The notes beneath the pieces are model-generated. The model saw only the letters and a program-made list of their open reading frames with translations. It searched no databases and was not told the origin of the DNA. Both the position numbers and the translations under genes were made by a program. A DNA stretch of 22,010 nucleotides from RYN-428 sp035648595 (GTDB lineage Bacteria > Planctomycetota > Phycisphaerae > Tepidisphaerales > Tepidisphaeraceae), in the NCBI GenBank assembly GCA_035648595.1, contig DASRLH010000255.1:1-22010 (forward strand). Direction: 5' to 3'. This document shows positions 14,915-22,010 of this stretch, one piece after another. Position 1 is the stretch's first letter. Every line of letters begins with the position of its first letter.

Positions 14915-15140
14915 GAGTTGTCCCTTCGCGAGGAATGGGGATAGGAATAATGAAGGATGATGTAGTGGATCGACGTCCTCGTAGCGTCGTTCCGCCGGCG
15001 CATTGTCGCCGATGTCCAGGGACCGTGTATAGATGCGCGTTCGATTTTTGGAGCGGAGGGATGGCGTCAATGTGGATTGCCGGTGTATTTGCGGACTGAG
15101 CGCAATCAAAATAAAGAGAGTATGATAGAATTCCGACGAT

Positions 15141-15256
15141 TAGAGCGGTTTGCAATTGAATGTACACTGCGAAATTGATGCGAAATCACCGAAAACGCTG
15201 GAAAATAAGCGTTCGCCGGTCTTTTGAACGTGTACACTCAATTGCAACACGCTCTA
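15141..15256. repeat. 116-bp inverted-repeat element ending in TAGAGC
   Basis: The left arm TAGAGCGGTTTGCAATTGAA, continuing TGTACAC (to 15167), is matched on the opposite strand by TAGAGCGTGTTGCAATTGAG, continuing TGTACAC (15256 down to about 15230), with few differences. The interior of about 60 bp is unrelated to the other repeats. It resembles a MITE or REPIN of a second family. It lies in the divergent gap between the PEP-CTERM and HD genes (14915-15277) and ends 21 bp before the HD start; the rest of that gap shows no gene. Confidence 0.75.
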
Positions 15257-15277
15257 GAGCAATTAGCGGAAGGAATT

Positions 15278-15910
15278 ATGCGAGCAGACCGCCGCGAAGG
15301 ATCGCTTTGTCTGAAGAGCCATGCCCTGGCCAAATGGGCGGCGGGGCATTTGGGGTCGATCGAGCACGAACGGCGGGTGGCCGCGATTGCGTCGCGGCTC
15401 TTTCAACTCATCCATCGCCTGCACGATCTGGCCGGCGAAGACCTTCGCCTGCTGCGAATGGCGGCGCTGGTGCACGATGTGGGCCGGGCCATCGATGACC
15501 AGACCCATCCCCAGCAAGGGGCCGCGATGCTGCAAAGGGATGCGGATTTACCGCTCAGCGGCGGGGAACGCCGCGCGCTGGCGTATCTGACGCGCTGGCA
15601 CCGGGGGCGCGTGCCGGAGGTTGGGCGGGATGGAATCCTTCGGCGTAAGGATGACGTGGCTCGCCTGCGGCTGATACTGGCTTTGCTGCGGGCCGCCGAC
15701 GCACTGGACGGGCGGCAGCTTGAGTCGCCGCGCATGACAATGTCGCTACGCGGACGGCGGCTTTGCATCACCTGCCAACTAAACCACGACTCGGCCAAGG
15801 CTCGGCGAGTCTATGGGCGGAAGAAGAAATTCAGGCTGCTCGAGGAGTTGCTGGGATGCAGGGTGGAAGTGGAGCTTGCCGTGGCCAGGCCGATGCGACG
15901 GGTTGCCTGA
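15278..15910 (+). CDS. HD-domain protein resembling the C-terminal module of Ppx/GppA
   Basis: A 210-aa predicted metal-dependent phosphohydrolase. The HD residues are visible as H30 (IEHERRVA), H66-D67 (LVHDVGR), H77 (THPQQG), H108 (RWHRG) and D141 (LLRAADALD). The order, and the following MTMSLRGRRLCITCQL and FRLLEELLGCRVEVELA strands, fit the C-terminal domain of exopolyphosphatase/guanosine pentaphosphate phosphatase. The N-terminal actin-like catalytic domain of Ppx is absent here and immediately upstream, so this is a stand-alone module. A frame is open from TTG at 15224, but that piece is repeat-derived; the ATG at 15278 with GGAAGGA just ahead is preferred. Substrate unknown; polyphosphate or (p)ppGpp metabolism is only a family-based possibility. 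Confidence 0.78.
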   Translation: MRADRREGSLCLKSHALAKWAAGHLGSIEHERRVAAIASRLFQLIHRLHDLAGEDLRLLRMAALVHDVGRAIDDQTHPQQGAAMLQRDADLPLSGGERRALAYLTRWHRGRVPEVGRDGILRRKDDVARLRLILALLRAADALDGRQLESPRMTMSLRGRRLCITCQLNHDSAKARRVYGRKKKFRLLEELLGCRVEVELAVARPMRRVA

Positions 15911-16036
15911 ACTGACGAACTTCACGTCATTCATTCTTCGATTCAGGAAATGGTTTGGGCGGCTGCAATGGCTGAACATCGCGTTCGGGGAGCCAGAGGT
16001 CTTGGATTTCGAGACGGGAAAATGCAGATCTCAATT

Positions 16037-16136
16037 GTGACACGGGCGTCCCGCCCGTGCGTACGGTATGGAACTCGTGGGACATTGATTTTCCCTACTT
16101 CTCAACCACCGGCATTGGGCGGGACGCCCGTGTCAC
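16037..16136. repeat. REPIN-like element, copy D (GTGACAC variant)
   Basis: A 100-bp element beginning GTGACACGGGCGTCCCGCCC and ending GGGCGGGACGCCCGTGTCAC. The ends differ from copies A-C by GTGACAC in place of GTATCAC, matching the variant at 134-140 in the left terminal repeat. It sits between the HD gene and the methyltransferase. The remaining 15911-16036 sequence shows nothing I can name. Confidence 0.85.
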
Positions 16137-16239
16137 ATGTGAGAACCTGAAACCACCGACCGTGTCGAGGCGGTTAATCCGTGAAATGGGTCTAAGCCGA
16201 TTGGGTTTGGGAGGTGAGTGGTTGGAGAGCGATGGTGCA

Positions 16240-17037
16240 ATGGCAGTTTCGGCGAATGCTTCCCCCGCGCTTTGGCGACGGGCGAAGCTGAAGCTGCGCA
16301 ATGTGTTTCTGCGGTTTCCAAAAAATGTGGAATGCAACATCTGCCAATGGAGCGGGCGCTACATGGCCGGCGACCAATGGCATCCGCGAACCGTCTGCTG
16401 GAAATGCCGGTCGCTGGTGCGGCATCGCTTGCTGGTGGACAGCCTGCGGCTACTTGATGGGGTGAAATTCAAGGATCTGGTGGACGCCAAACGGGTGCTG
16501 CACTTCTCGCCGGAGCGGCTGACGACGCCGTTGTTTAAGCCGACGGCATCGAAATACACGACGGCGGATTTCCTGCGGACGGACACGGATATTCAGCTCG
16601 ATCTGACGAACATGCCGGCCGTGGCGGATGGGTCGGTGGATTTGCTGATCGCCTGCGACGTGCTGGAGCATGTGCCGGATCATATCCAGGGAATGCGGGA
16701 GATTTATCGCGTGCTTTCGCCCGGCGGCTGCGCGATTCTCACCGTGCCACAGCAGGATAGGCTGGCCCGCACACAGAGCGATACGAGCCTCACCGACCCG
16801 CGGGAACGCCTGCGCCGATTCGGGCAGGAGGACCACGTTCGCATTTTTGGCGATGATGTGGTGCCAATGCTCGAAGGAGTTGGGTATAAAGTGCGCGTGG
16901 TGGACGAGAAGGATTTCCCCGCGGACCTGGTGCGGCGGCATGTGCTCTTTCCGCCGCTGCTTTCGGAGCATCCGCTGGCGACGAACCATCGCAAAGTTTT
17001 CTTTGCGACGAAAAGGCAGCCCAAGCCAAATCCATGA
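16240..17037 (+). CDS. Class I SAM-dependent methyltransferase with N-terminal zinc ribbon
   Basis: A 265-aa protein. Two CxxC pairs (C32/C35 in ECNICQW and C53/C56 in VCWKCRS) form a probable zinc ribbon. The methyltransferase domain follows: motif I-like RVLHFSPE (near 89), an acidic DLTNMP segment, motif IV LLIACDVLEHVPDHI and the EIYRVLSPGGCAILTVPQ strand-helix, as in Methyltransf_11 proteins. The glycine-rich SAM loop is replaced by the LHFSPE form seen in a subgroup of these enzymes. The start is uncertain: the frame is open to 16057, inside the REPIN-like element, and another ATG lies at 16186. 16240, with GGAGAG about 10 nt upstream, places the start shortly before the zinc ribbon. 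Substrate unknown; relatives often occur in glycan gene clusters, but none surrounds it. Confidence 0.85.
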   Translation: MAVSANASPALWRRAKLKLRNVFLRFPKNVECNICQWSGRYMAGDQWHPRTVCWKCRSLVRHRLLVDSLRLLDGVKFKDLVDAKRVLHFSPERLTTPLFKPTASKYTTADFLRTDTDIQLDLTNMPAVADGSVDLLIACDVLEHVPDHIQGMREIYRVLSPGGCAILTVPQQDRLARTQSDTSLTDPRERLRRFGQEDHVRIFGDDVVPMLEGVGYKVRVVDEKDFPADLVRRHVLFPPLLSEHPLATNHRKVFFATKRQPKPNP

Positions 17038-17124
17038 CGGGCCTTTAGTCGAAAAGCAAGATTAACCACGAAGGCACGAAAACTCTCAGGGCGGGCGAGC
17101 CCGCAACCCAAAGAAAGAGGGAAA

Positions 17125-17191
17125 CCACGAATGGACACGAATGGACACGAATGAAAATAACCTATTCGTGTCCATTCGTGCTCATTCGTGG
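17125..17191. repeat. Long hairpin built from CACGAATGGA units
   Basis: Arms 17125-17152 and 17164-17191 (28 nt each) are reverse complements with two mismatches and an 11-nt loop. The left arm contains tandem GGACACGAAT units. It dominates the 335-bp gap before mraY. 17294-17331 in the same gap carries TTCGGATTTCG-type words also found at 5209-5229. These are dispersed repeats; short open frames across them are not genes. Confidence 0.8.
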
Positions 17192-17372
17192 CCGTCTGCT
17201 CTTTCGGTCTTCTGAAGTTCTTGTAATGGCGACAAGGTTTCGCAGGATATCTTTGAAGTTTTGTTTTTGATTTTCTTCTTTCTTCTTTTGAATTTGTTTC
17301 GGATTTCGTGCTTCGGGTTTCGGATTTTTATGCGTTCGTGTCTCCATGAGCTTCTTGCCTTAACTAATCCCC

Positions 17373-18509
17373 ATGCTTTACCTTCTGGTCGAACACTACA
17401 ACAACTGGCTCAAGGCGCACGACCTGGGGTCGCTGCGTCTCTTCCAGATCGTCACGTTTCAAACGACGCTGGCGATCCTTTCGGGGTTTGTGATTTGCAT
17501 CATGCTCGGCCGGCCGGTGATTGGCTGGCTGCGCCGCCAGAAAATTGGGGATTCGCCCAGGTTTGATCAGGCCGAGATGGATCAGTTGATGGCGGGGAAA
17601 AAGGGGGTGCCGACGATGGGCGGGCTGCTCATCATTTTTTCCATCGTCGCCACCGCGTTGCTGCTGGCGAATCTGAAGAACTTTTACGTTGAGATGGGGC
17701 TGCTGTGTCTTGTATGGCTCGGGGGCGTGGGGGCGATTGATGATTGGCTCAAGCTCACCGCCGCCCGTCGCAACGGAAGCCGCCAGGGGCTCACCAGCCG
17801 CGAGAAGCTGATGTTTCAGATCGGGCTGGGGGTGCTGCTGGCGTATTTCACCTGGCACTACGGAAGCAACGAGGAGAAATATCTTTATTTCCCATTTCTC
17901 AAGCACACGGCAGTGCCGTTGAAATTGGGTGCGTACGTTGCCATCGCGACGCTGGTAATGACCGGATCGAGCAATGCGGTGAATCTGACGGACGGATTGG
18001 ACGGCCTGGCCGCCGGCTGCATGGCGATCGTCAGCTTCACGTTTTGCGTGCTGACGCTGATCATCGGGAACAGCCACTGGGCGAGCGAACTGCTGCTGCC
18101 GTACGTGCAGGCGACCGATCAGATGGCGGTGCTGGCCGGGGCGATGGCCGGGGCGTGCGTCGGGTTCCTGTGGTTTAACTGCAACCCCGCCAGCGTCTTC
18201 ATGGGCGATACCGGCTCGCTGGCGATGGGCGGGTTGATCGGCTACATCGCCATCGTCGTGCGGCAGGAAGTGGTGCTGTTCCTGGTCGGCGGAATCTTCG
18301 TGATCGAGGCGGTCTCGGTGATGATCCAGGTGGGCTATTTCAAGTACAGCCGGCGACGGTTTGGCGAAGGCCGCCGCGTATTTCTCATGGCCCCGCTGCA
18401 TCATCATTTTCAGCGCAAAGGGTGGACCGAGCAGCAGGTGGTGGTGAGGTTCTGGCTGATCGGCGCGATGCTGGCCGCCATGGCGCTGGCGACGGTGAAA
18501 GTGCGATAG
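17373..18509 (+). CDS. mraY: Phospho-N-acetylmuramoyl-pentapeptide transferase
   Basis: Integral membrane enzyme (EC 2.7.8.13) that transfers phospho-MurNAc-pentapeptide from UDP to undecaprenyl phosphate, making lipid I for peptidoglycan. The 378-aa length and about ten hydrophobic segments fit the family. Motifs: GVPTMGG (78-84), the Asp pair GAIDDWLK (120-127, D123-D124), the NLTDGLDGLA loop (204-213), VFMGDTGSLAMGG (275-287, D279) and APLHHHFQRKGW (340-351). It is outside a dcw cluster: neither murF nor murD is adjacent. No ribosome-binding site is apparent before the ATG. Together with the L,D-transpeptidase it shows that this organism makes conventional peptidoglycan. Confidence 0.97.
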   Translation: MLYLLVEHYNNWLKAHDLGSLRLFQIVTFQTTLAILSGFVICIMLGRPVIGWLRRQKIGDSPRFDQAEMDQLMAGKKGVPTMGGLLIIFSIVATALLLANLKNFYVEMGLLCLVWLGGVGAIDDWLKLTAARRNGSRQGLTSREKLMFQIGLGVLLAYFTWHYGSNEEKYLYFPFLKHTAVPLKLGAYVAIATLVMTGSSNAVNLTDGLDGLAAGCMAIVSFTFCVLTLIIGNSHWASELLLPYVQATDQMAVLAGAMAGACVGFLWFNCNPASVFMGDTGSLAMGGLIGYIAIVVRQEVVLFLVGGIFVIEAVSVMIQVGYFKYSRRRFGEGRRVFLMAPLHHHFQRKGWTEQQVVVRFWLIGAMLAAMALATVKVR

Positions 18510-18524
18510 CGCCGCTATAAAAAC

Positions 18525-18554
18525 GAACGCCGATCCACCTGGGAATCGGCGTTC
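18525..18554 (-). terminator. Intrinsic terminator-like hairpin, U-tract on the minus strand
   Basis: Stem GAACGCCGAT / ATCGGCGTTC (10 bp, perfect) with a 10-nt loop. On the minus strand it is followed by GTTTTTATAG, a proper U-run. On the + strand, AAAAAC precedes it and AAGCGGG follows, so it would end mraY transcripts poorly. It starts 16 bp after the mraY stop. Confidence 0.6.
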
Positions 18555-18650
18555 AAGCGGGAAGGGTCTTGGTTGATGGCGCGCCCGGCCAAAACAATGG
18601 AGGCTCTGCCGGCTGCAACGCGGGCGCATTGTAAAAGCGCAATGATGAGA

Positions 18651-18692
18651 CGATGCTGAGAAAGCATCGCAGCGAAAAGTTTCTCTTTTCGC
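18651..18692. other. Two adjacent perfect hairpins between mraY and lptD
   Basis: CGATGCT-GAGAA-AGCATCG (18651-18669) and GCGAAAAG-TTTCT-CTTTTCGC (18672-18692) are consecutive perfect stems of 7 and 8 bp. A looser pairing CATTG/CAATG lies at about 18628-18645. With the minus-strand terminator at 18525-18554 they could form a structured minus-strand RNA. No known RNA family was recognised. The rest of the 18510-18803 gap shows no gene. Confidence 0.4.
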
Positions 18693-18803
18693 GGGATTTT
18701 ATGCAAACGCCGGATTTCAACCACCTGCAAGGACTGTCGTTGCGAATCCCGACCGCCTTGGCCCCGACGGCAAGCCGCAGATCGTGATATCAGAGGGCTT
18801 GAA

Positions 18804-18831
18804 TTGACGCTATCGCCCCCAGTCTTATAAT
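18804..18831 (+). promoter_or_regulatory. Near-consensus promoter of lptD
   Basis: TTGACG (18804-18809), a 16-bp spacer and TATAAT (18826-18831). Transcription would begin near 18838, giving a leader of about 37 nt with the AAGGAG site at 18862-18867. This separates lptD from mraY transcriptionally. Confidence 0.8.
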
Positions 18832-18874
18832 GCCGCCCGGCTTTGCGAACAGGGGCACGGGAAGGAGCCGGTGA

Positions 18875-21811
18875 GTGGGTTTTCGTGGCGTTGCCATTTT
18901 GTCGATTGCACTGGTTTGCATTGCCATCCCACTTCACGCCCAGATTCAGTCGCCCAGCGACACGCTGGTTTTGACGGGCAAGTCGGCGGCCACCTGGATC
19001 GATGCGCAGGCGAAGAACACCACCGTCGTGGTCCTAAAGGGGCCGGCCACGATCAAATTCGACCGGGCGATTTTGTCTGCCGACAACGCGGTGATGTGGC
19101 TTTCGACGGGCGCCGGAGGCGATCCAAAAATTGTTGATATCGAAATCGCCCTGCTTGGCCGAACCAAGGTCGAGCGCCTCGAGGGCGAGCAGGTCATCAG
19201 CACGCTGACCGGGGGCCAACGGCTGGTCCACGCGCAGGCGCGCAGCGAAAACATTAAAGTCGCCGCCGACCCACGGGTAGCCAAGGATCTGTCGAAAACG
19301 GATTTATATCGCCAGGCGGAGGCATTGCGACAGGAGCAGACGCCCACGGCCCTTGCGGCCGTATCTCCCGGCCTGCCGGCGACCCGCGCCGCGGCGCCGG
19401 GCGGCGCCCGGCGGGCGCGGCGGCCGACCAGCGCGCCAACCACCGCCCCCGCCGCCGCGCAGGCGCCGGTGGTTTTTGAAGCCGTTCATTTCCAAACCAC
19501 CAAAACCGACGAGGGAAACGTCGCCATCGTATTAAACGATGGCGTGAAGCTCGTGCAGATCAGGCCCAACGGGGATTTGATCGAGATGATCGCCGACCGC
19601 GCCGTGCTTTTCACCCCGCTCAAAAGCCTTCATGAACTCACTGTGTCCGGCGGCAAGAAGCAGGGACGCGAGATCATCAACTCGGCGTATCTGGAAGGCG
19701 ATGTAAAGATCGACTACGTGGCCGCCCGCCCCAAAACGCCCGAGCAACGGCTCACCGCCGACCGGGTTTATTATGAATTCGCCACCGATCGCGCGGTGCT
19801 GACCAGCGCGATCGTACATACGATCGATCCCACGCGCGGCACGCCCATGGTGGTGCAGGCCCAACTGATGCGGCAGCTTTCGCAAGGTGAATTCCGCGCC
19901 AGTCACATGCAGCTCACCAGCAGCACGTTCGCCGTTCCCAGCCTGAGCCTTGCCGCCGATGAAATATACGTCCGCACCGAGCCGACCGGCGATCCAGACC
20001 TGGGCGATCGCGTGGTGTACGAAGCGACCAATACCTCCTTTCGCGCGTTCGATGTGCCGTTTTTCTTTCTTCCCTATCAATCGGGCTCGATGGAAAAGGG
20101 CGGCGCCTTGCGGACCATCACCGTGGGGCACTTGAGTAATTTCGGCACCGCGTTTGAGACGGACTGGGGTTTGTTCGAGACGCTGGGGAAACTCCCGCCG
20201 CGTGATCTGGATGTCTCGTACCGCCTGGATTATTTCAGCGAGCGCGGCCCGGCCGGCGGGATTAACGCCGCATACGGCGCCGGCGCGCTCACCGACACCA
20301 CCAAACAGGCCACCGATTTCACCGGCGATCTCAAAAGCTATTTTGTCTACGACCACGGATACGATGATGTGGGGCGCATTCCCATACGGCTTAATCATCC
20401 CGATGAGCTGCGCGGGCAGGCGCTGTGGGAGCATCAGCATTTCTTTCCCGATGACTGGCAGGCGCAGGTGCGGGCGGGCTGGGTTTCAGACGCAACCTTC
20501 ATGGAACAATGGTTCCGCCATGATTTCCAGGATGGCCCGCCGCGCGATTTGATGGCGTACATCAAGCATCAGGAGGATACCGAGGCGTTCACCTTCGGCG
20601 CCACATATCAGCCGTACCATCTGGTCACCACCAGCAATCAGGTGCAGGAGCAGTTTGAGGTGGATCGGCTTCCGGAGGTGGGCTATTACCGCGAAGGCGA
20701 TTCCATCCTGGGCGATCACGCGACACTGTTTAGCGAAAACGTGGGCGGCGGGCTGCACTTCAGCCGCTCACGGGCAACCTTGGCTGAGCAGGGTTTTGGG
20801 GCGGCGCCGATCGTGCCCGGCTTGCCCGCCGAGGGTTATACCGGGCTGACCAAAACAATCGTTTGGCGCGGCGATTTCCGGCAGGAAGTCGATCTGCCGC
20901 TGGCGATGGGGCCGTTGAAAGTCGTGCCCTATGTCATGGGGCGATACACGCAATATTCCGACTCGCCGCAGGAAAGCGAGCGCGCCCGCGGCATGGCCGG
21001 GGCCGGAGCGCGGGTCACCACCGAACTTTGGAAAACCGATCCGACGGCCGAGTCGGATTTCCTGGATATCCACCAGCTTCGCCACGTCATCGAGCCGGAA
21101 CTCAACTTCTTCAGCAGCGCGATGAATGTGCAGCGAAACCAGGTGTTCGTTTATGATCCGCAGGTGGATGCGATCAACGACCTTACCGTCGGTGAGATCG
21201 GCCTGCACCAGCGCTGGCAGACCAAGCGCGGCGGACCGGGGCAATGGCGCAGCGTGGATGCCTTCACCCTTGACGTGGACGCCGAGTACTTCGGCAACAA
21301 GCCGCCCAAAACGTTCCGCCAGCCCTACGATTTCCGCGGGCAATTCTTCTCGGCGTATCCCGAGGAATCGCTTCCCCGCGACGCGGTGAACGCCAGCGCT
21401 TCCTGGCGCCTCAGCGATAACACCGTGCTGCTGGGCGACACTTCGTTCAATCTGGATCGCACGAATTTGCAAACATTGGGTATCGGCCTGCTGGTGCGGC
21501 GCGATACCCGGTTGTCCTACTACGTCAGCAACCGCTACATTGCCGACCTTAATTCAAACATCACCGGCATTCACGCGGATTATCAGATCAGCCCCAAATA
21601 CACCGTCAGCATCGACCAGCAGTTCGACTTTACGCAGGGCCAGAACGTGTACAGCAGCGCAGCAATTCTGCGGCAGTTCGACACGTTCGTAATCGCCTTC
21701 CGCTATTTCAATGACGAGACCTCGAACCAAAGCGGCGTCACGTTCAACATTTACCCGACGGCGCTGGGCATGGGGATGGACACGTCGCAGTTCCAGACGT
21801 TCCATCGGTGA
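18875..21811 (+). CDS. lptD: LptD-like LPS-assembly outer-membrane protein (OstA family)
   Basis: A 978-aa protein with a signal peptide (about 1-23, ending PLHAQ), an N-terminal OstA/LptA-like beta-jellyroll region (about 30-340, with an Ala/Pro/Arg-rich linker near 165-200) and a long C-terminal region of alternating strands fitting the LptD barrel. Family-like segments are VPFFFLPYQSG (415-425), the ADRVYYEF and AYLEGDVKI pieces of the OstA part, and LRHVIEPELNFF, close to the conserved RH-L/I-EP motif of LptD. LptD inserts LPS into the outer leaflet with LptE. The mature part has no cysteine, so the disulfides that gate E. coli LptD cannot form. The start is GTG at 18875 with AAGGAG 7 nt upstream; an ATG-less N-terminus and the signal peptide support it. 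LptD is divergent here, and an organic-solvent-tolerance or other OstA-like transporter role cannot be excluded. Confidence 0.85.
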   Translation: MGFRGVAILSIALVCIAIPLHAQIQSPSDTLVLTGKSAATWIDAQAKNTTVVVLKGPATIKFDRAILSADNAVMWLSTGAGGDPKIVDIEIALLGRTKVERLEGEQVISTLTGGQRLVHAQARSENIKVAADPRVAKDLSKTDLYRQAEALRQEQTPTALAAVSPGLPATRAAAPGGARRARRPTSAPTTAPAAAQAPVVFEAVHFQTTKTDEGNVAIVLNDGVKLVQIRPNGDLIEMIADRAVLFTPLKSLHELTVSGGKKQGREIINSAYLEGDVKIDYVAARPKTPEQRLTADRVYYEFATDRAVLTSAIVHTIDPTRGTPMVVQAQLMRQLSQGEFRASHMQLTSSTFAVPSLSLAADEIYVRTEPTGDPDLGDRVVYEATNTSFRAFDVPFFFLPYQSGSMEKGGALRTITVGHLSNFGTAFETDWGLFETLGKLPPRDLDVSYRLDYFSERGPAGGINAAYGAGALTDTTKQATDFTGDLKSYFVYDHGYDDVGRIPIRLNHPDELRGQALWEHQHFFPDDWQAQVRAGWVSDATFMEQWFRHDFQDGPPRDLMAYIKHQEDTEAFTFGATYQPYHLVTTSNQVQEQFEVDRLPEVGYYREGDSILGDHATLFSENVGGGLHFSRSRATLAEQGFGAAPIVPGLPAEGYTGLTKTIVWRGDFRQEVDLPLAMGPLKVVPYVMGRYTQYSDSPQESERARGMAGAGARVTTELWKTDPTAESDFLDIHQLRHVIEPELNFFSSAMNVQRNQVFVYDPQVDAINDLTVGEIGLHQRWQTKRGGPGQWRSVDAFTLDVDAEYFGNKPPKTFRQPYDFRGQFFSAYPEESLPRDAVNASASWRLSDNTVLLGDTSFNLDRTNLQTLGIGLLVRRDTRLSYYVSNRYIADLNSNITGIHADYQISPKYTVSIDQQFDFTQGQNVYSSAAILRQFDTFVIAFRYFNDETSNQSGVTFNIYPTALGMGMDTSQFQTFHR

Positions 21812-21874
21812 GATCTAATACTTCAACCGATCGCAAGGGCCGCTGAGTTCAGGGGAAGAATACCGTCACCGTAT

Positions 21875-22010
21875 CACGGGCGTCTCGCCACAGGCGTCCG
21901 GGATTTTGCTTGGCGTGACAATAGCAATAATCTGCATTGCGCCAGCCGTTGGTTTGTGTCATGCTGCCCGCGTGGCATTCGAGCCTGCTCAATCCTCGGT
22001 TCCCGGCTCG
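21875..22010 (-). repeat. Right arm of the 136-bp terminal inverted repeat
   Basis: A perfect reverse complement of 1-136. Its inner end begins inside a half REPIN-like palindrome, GTATCACGGGCGTCTCGCCA (21871-21890), which here has the GTATCAC form while the left end has GTGTCAC. Between the lptD stop and this arm, ATACTTCAACCGATCGCA (21818-21835) resembles the ACACTTCAGCCGTTTGCA sequence at 3869-3886. Confidence 0.9.

Noticed and set aside
17162..17347. Small minus-strand frame encoding an NPKPEARNPKQ-type peptide
   Set aside because: This is the translation of TTCGGATTTCG-type noncoding repeats, not a gene.
17364..18629. Long minus-strand open frame (421 codons) opposite mraY
   Set aside because: It is entirely antisense to a gene with all MraY motifs, and its translation is His/Gln/Arg-rich low-quality sequence typical of GC-rich antisense frames.
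1..22010. The window as one large transposon or linear replicon with terminal inverted repeats
   Set aside because: There are no transposase, replication or conjugation genes, the cargo is housekeeping, and the repeat ends coincide with a dispersed genomic repeat.

Overview
This 22 kb, high-GC window is most likely chromosomal DNA from a member of the Planctomycetota, probably a Phycisphaerae-like lineage. That placement is an inference from four things seen together: a large beta-strand-repeat protein with a PEP-CTERM sorting signal, an Anbu-type proteasome-like protease, an LptD-like outer-membrane protein beside a normal peptidoglycan gene (mraY), and intergenic spaces full of short palindromic repeats. 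No rRNA, tRNA, CRISPR array, transposase or phage gene was seen.

Layout. 1-136 is one arm of a perfect 136-bp inverted repeat whose other arm is 21875-22010. A NodB-type deacetylase (156-929), fumarase fumC (1276-2703), the Anbu-like protease (2974-3837) and release factor prfA (4086-5195) run on the + strand. A tight minus-strand operon follows, read from 8804 to 5244: a LysM/L,D-transpeptidase, an extended SDR and a GT4 glycosyltransferase, suggesting an envelope function. A second minus-strand pair is rarA (with an unusual insert of about 100 aa) overlapping 5-formyltetrahydrofolate cyclo-ligase. Next is a three-gene minus-strand toxin-antitoxin-like operon (12513-11624): a BrnT-like protein, a ribbon-helix-helix antitoxin, and a third small protein I do not recognise. 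Its promoter sits so close to the GTG start that the mRNA should be leaderless. A PEP-CTERM protein (14914-12863) is divergent from an HD-domain protein resembling the C-terminal module of Ppx. Then come a zinc-ribbon methyltransferase (16240-17037), mraY (17373-18509), and lptD (18875-21811) behind a near-consensus sigma-70-type promoter.

The genes are largely housekeeping (translation, folate, TCA cycle, DNA repair, peptidoglycan and outer membrane), so the window is not a plasmid or transposon. Its most distinctive feature is the repeat population. The main family is a REPIN-like element of about 99 bp, two inverted palindromes of the type CACGGGCGTCTCGCCCGTG ending in GTATCAC/GTGATAC. It occurs four times in full at gene 3' ends, and related half copies lie at both window ends. 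At least five other inverted-repeat families occupy other gaps, and one dispersed repeat is carried in frame inside rarA.
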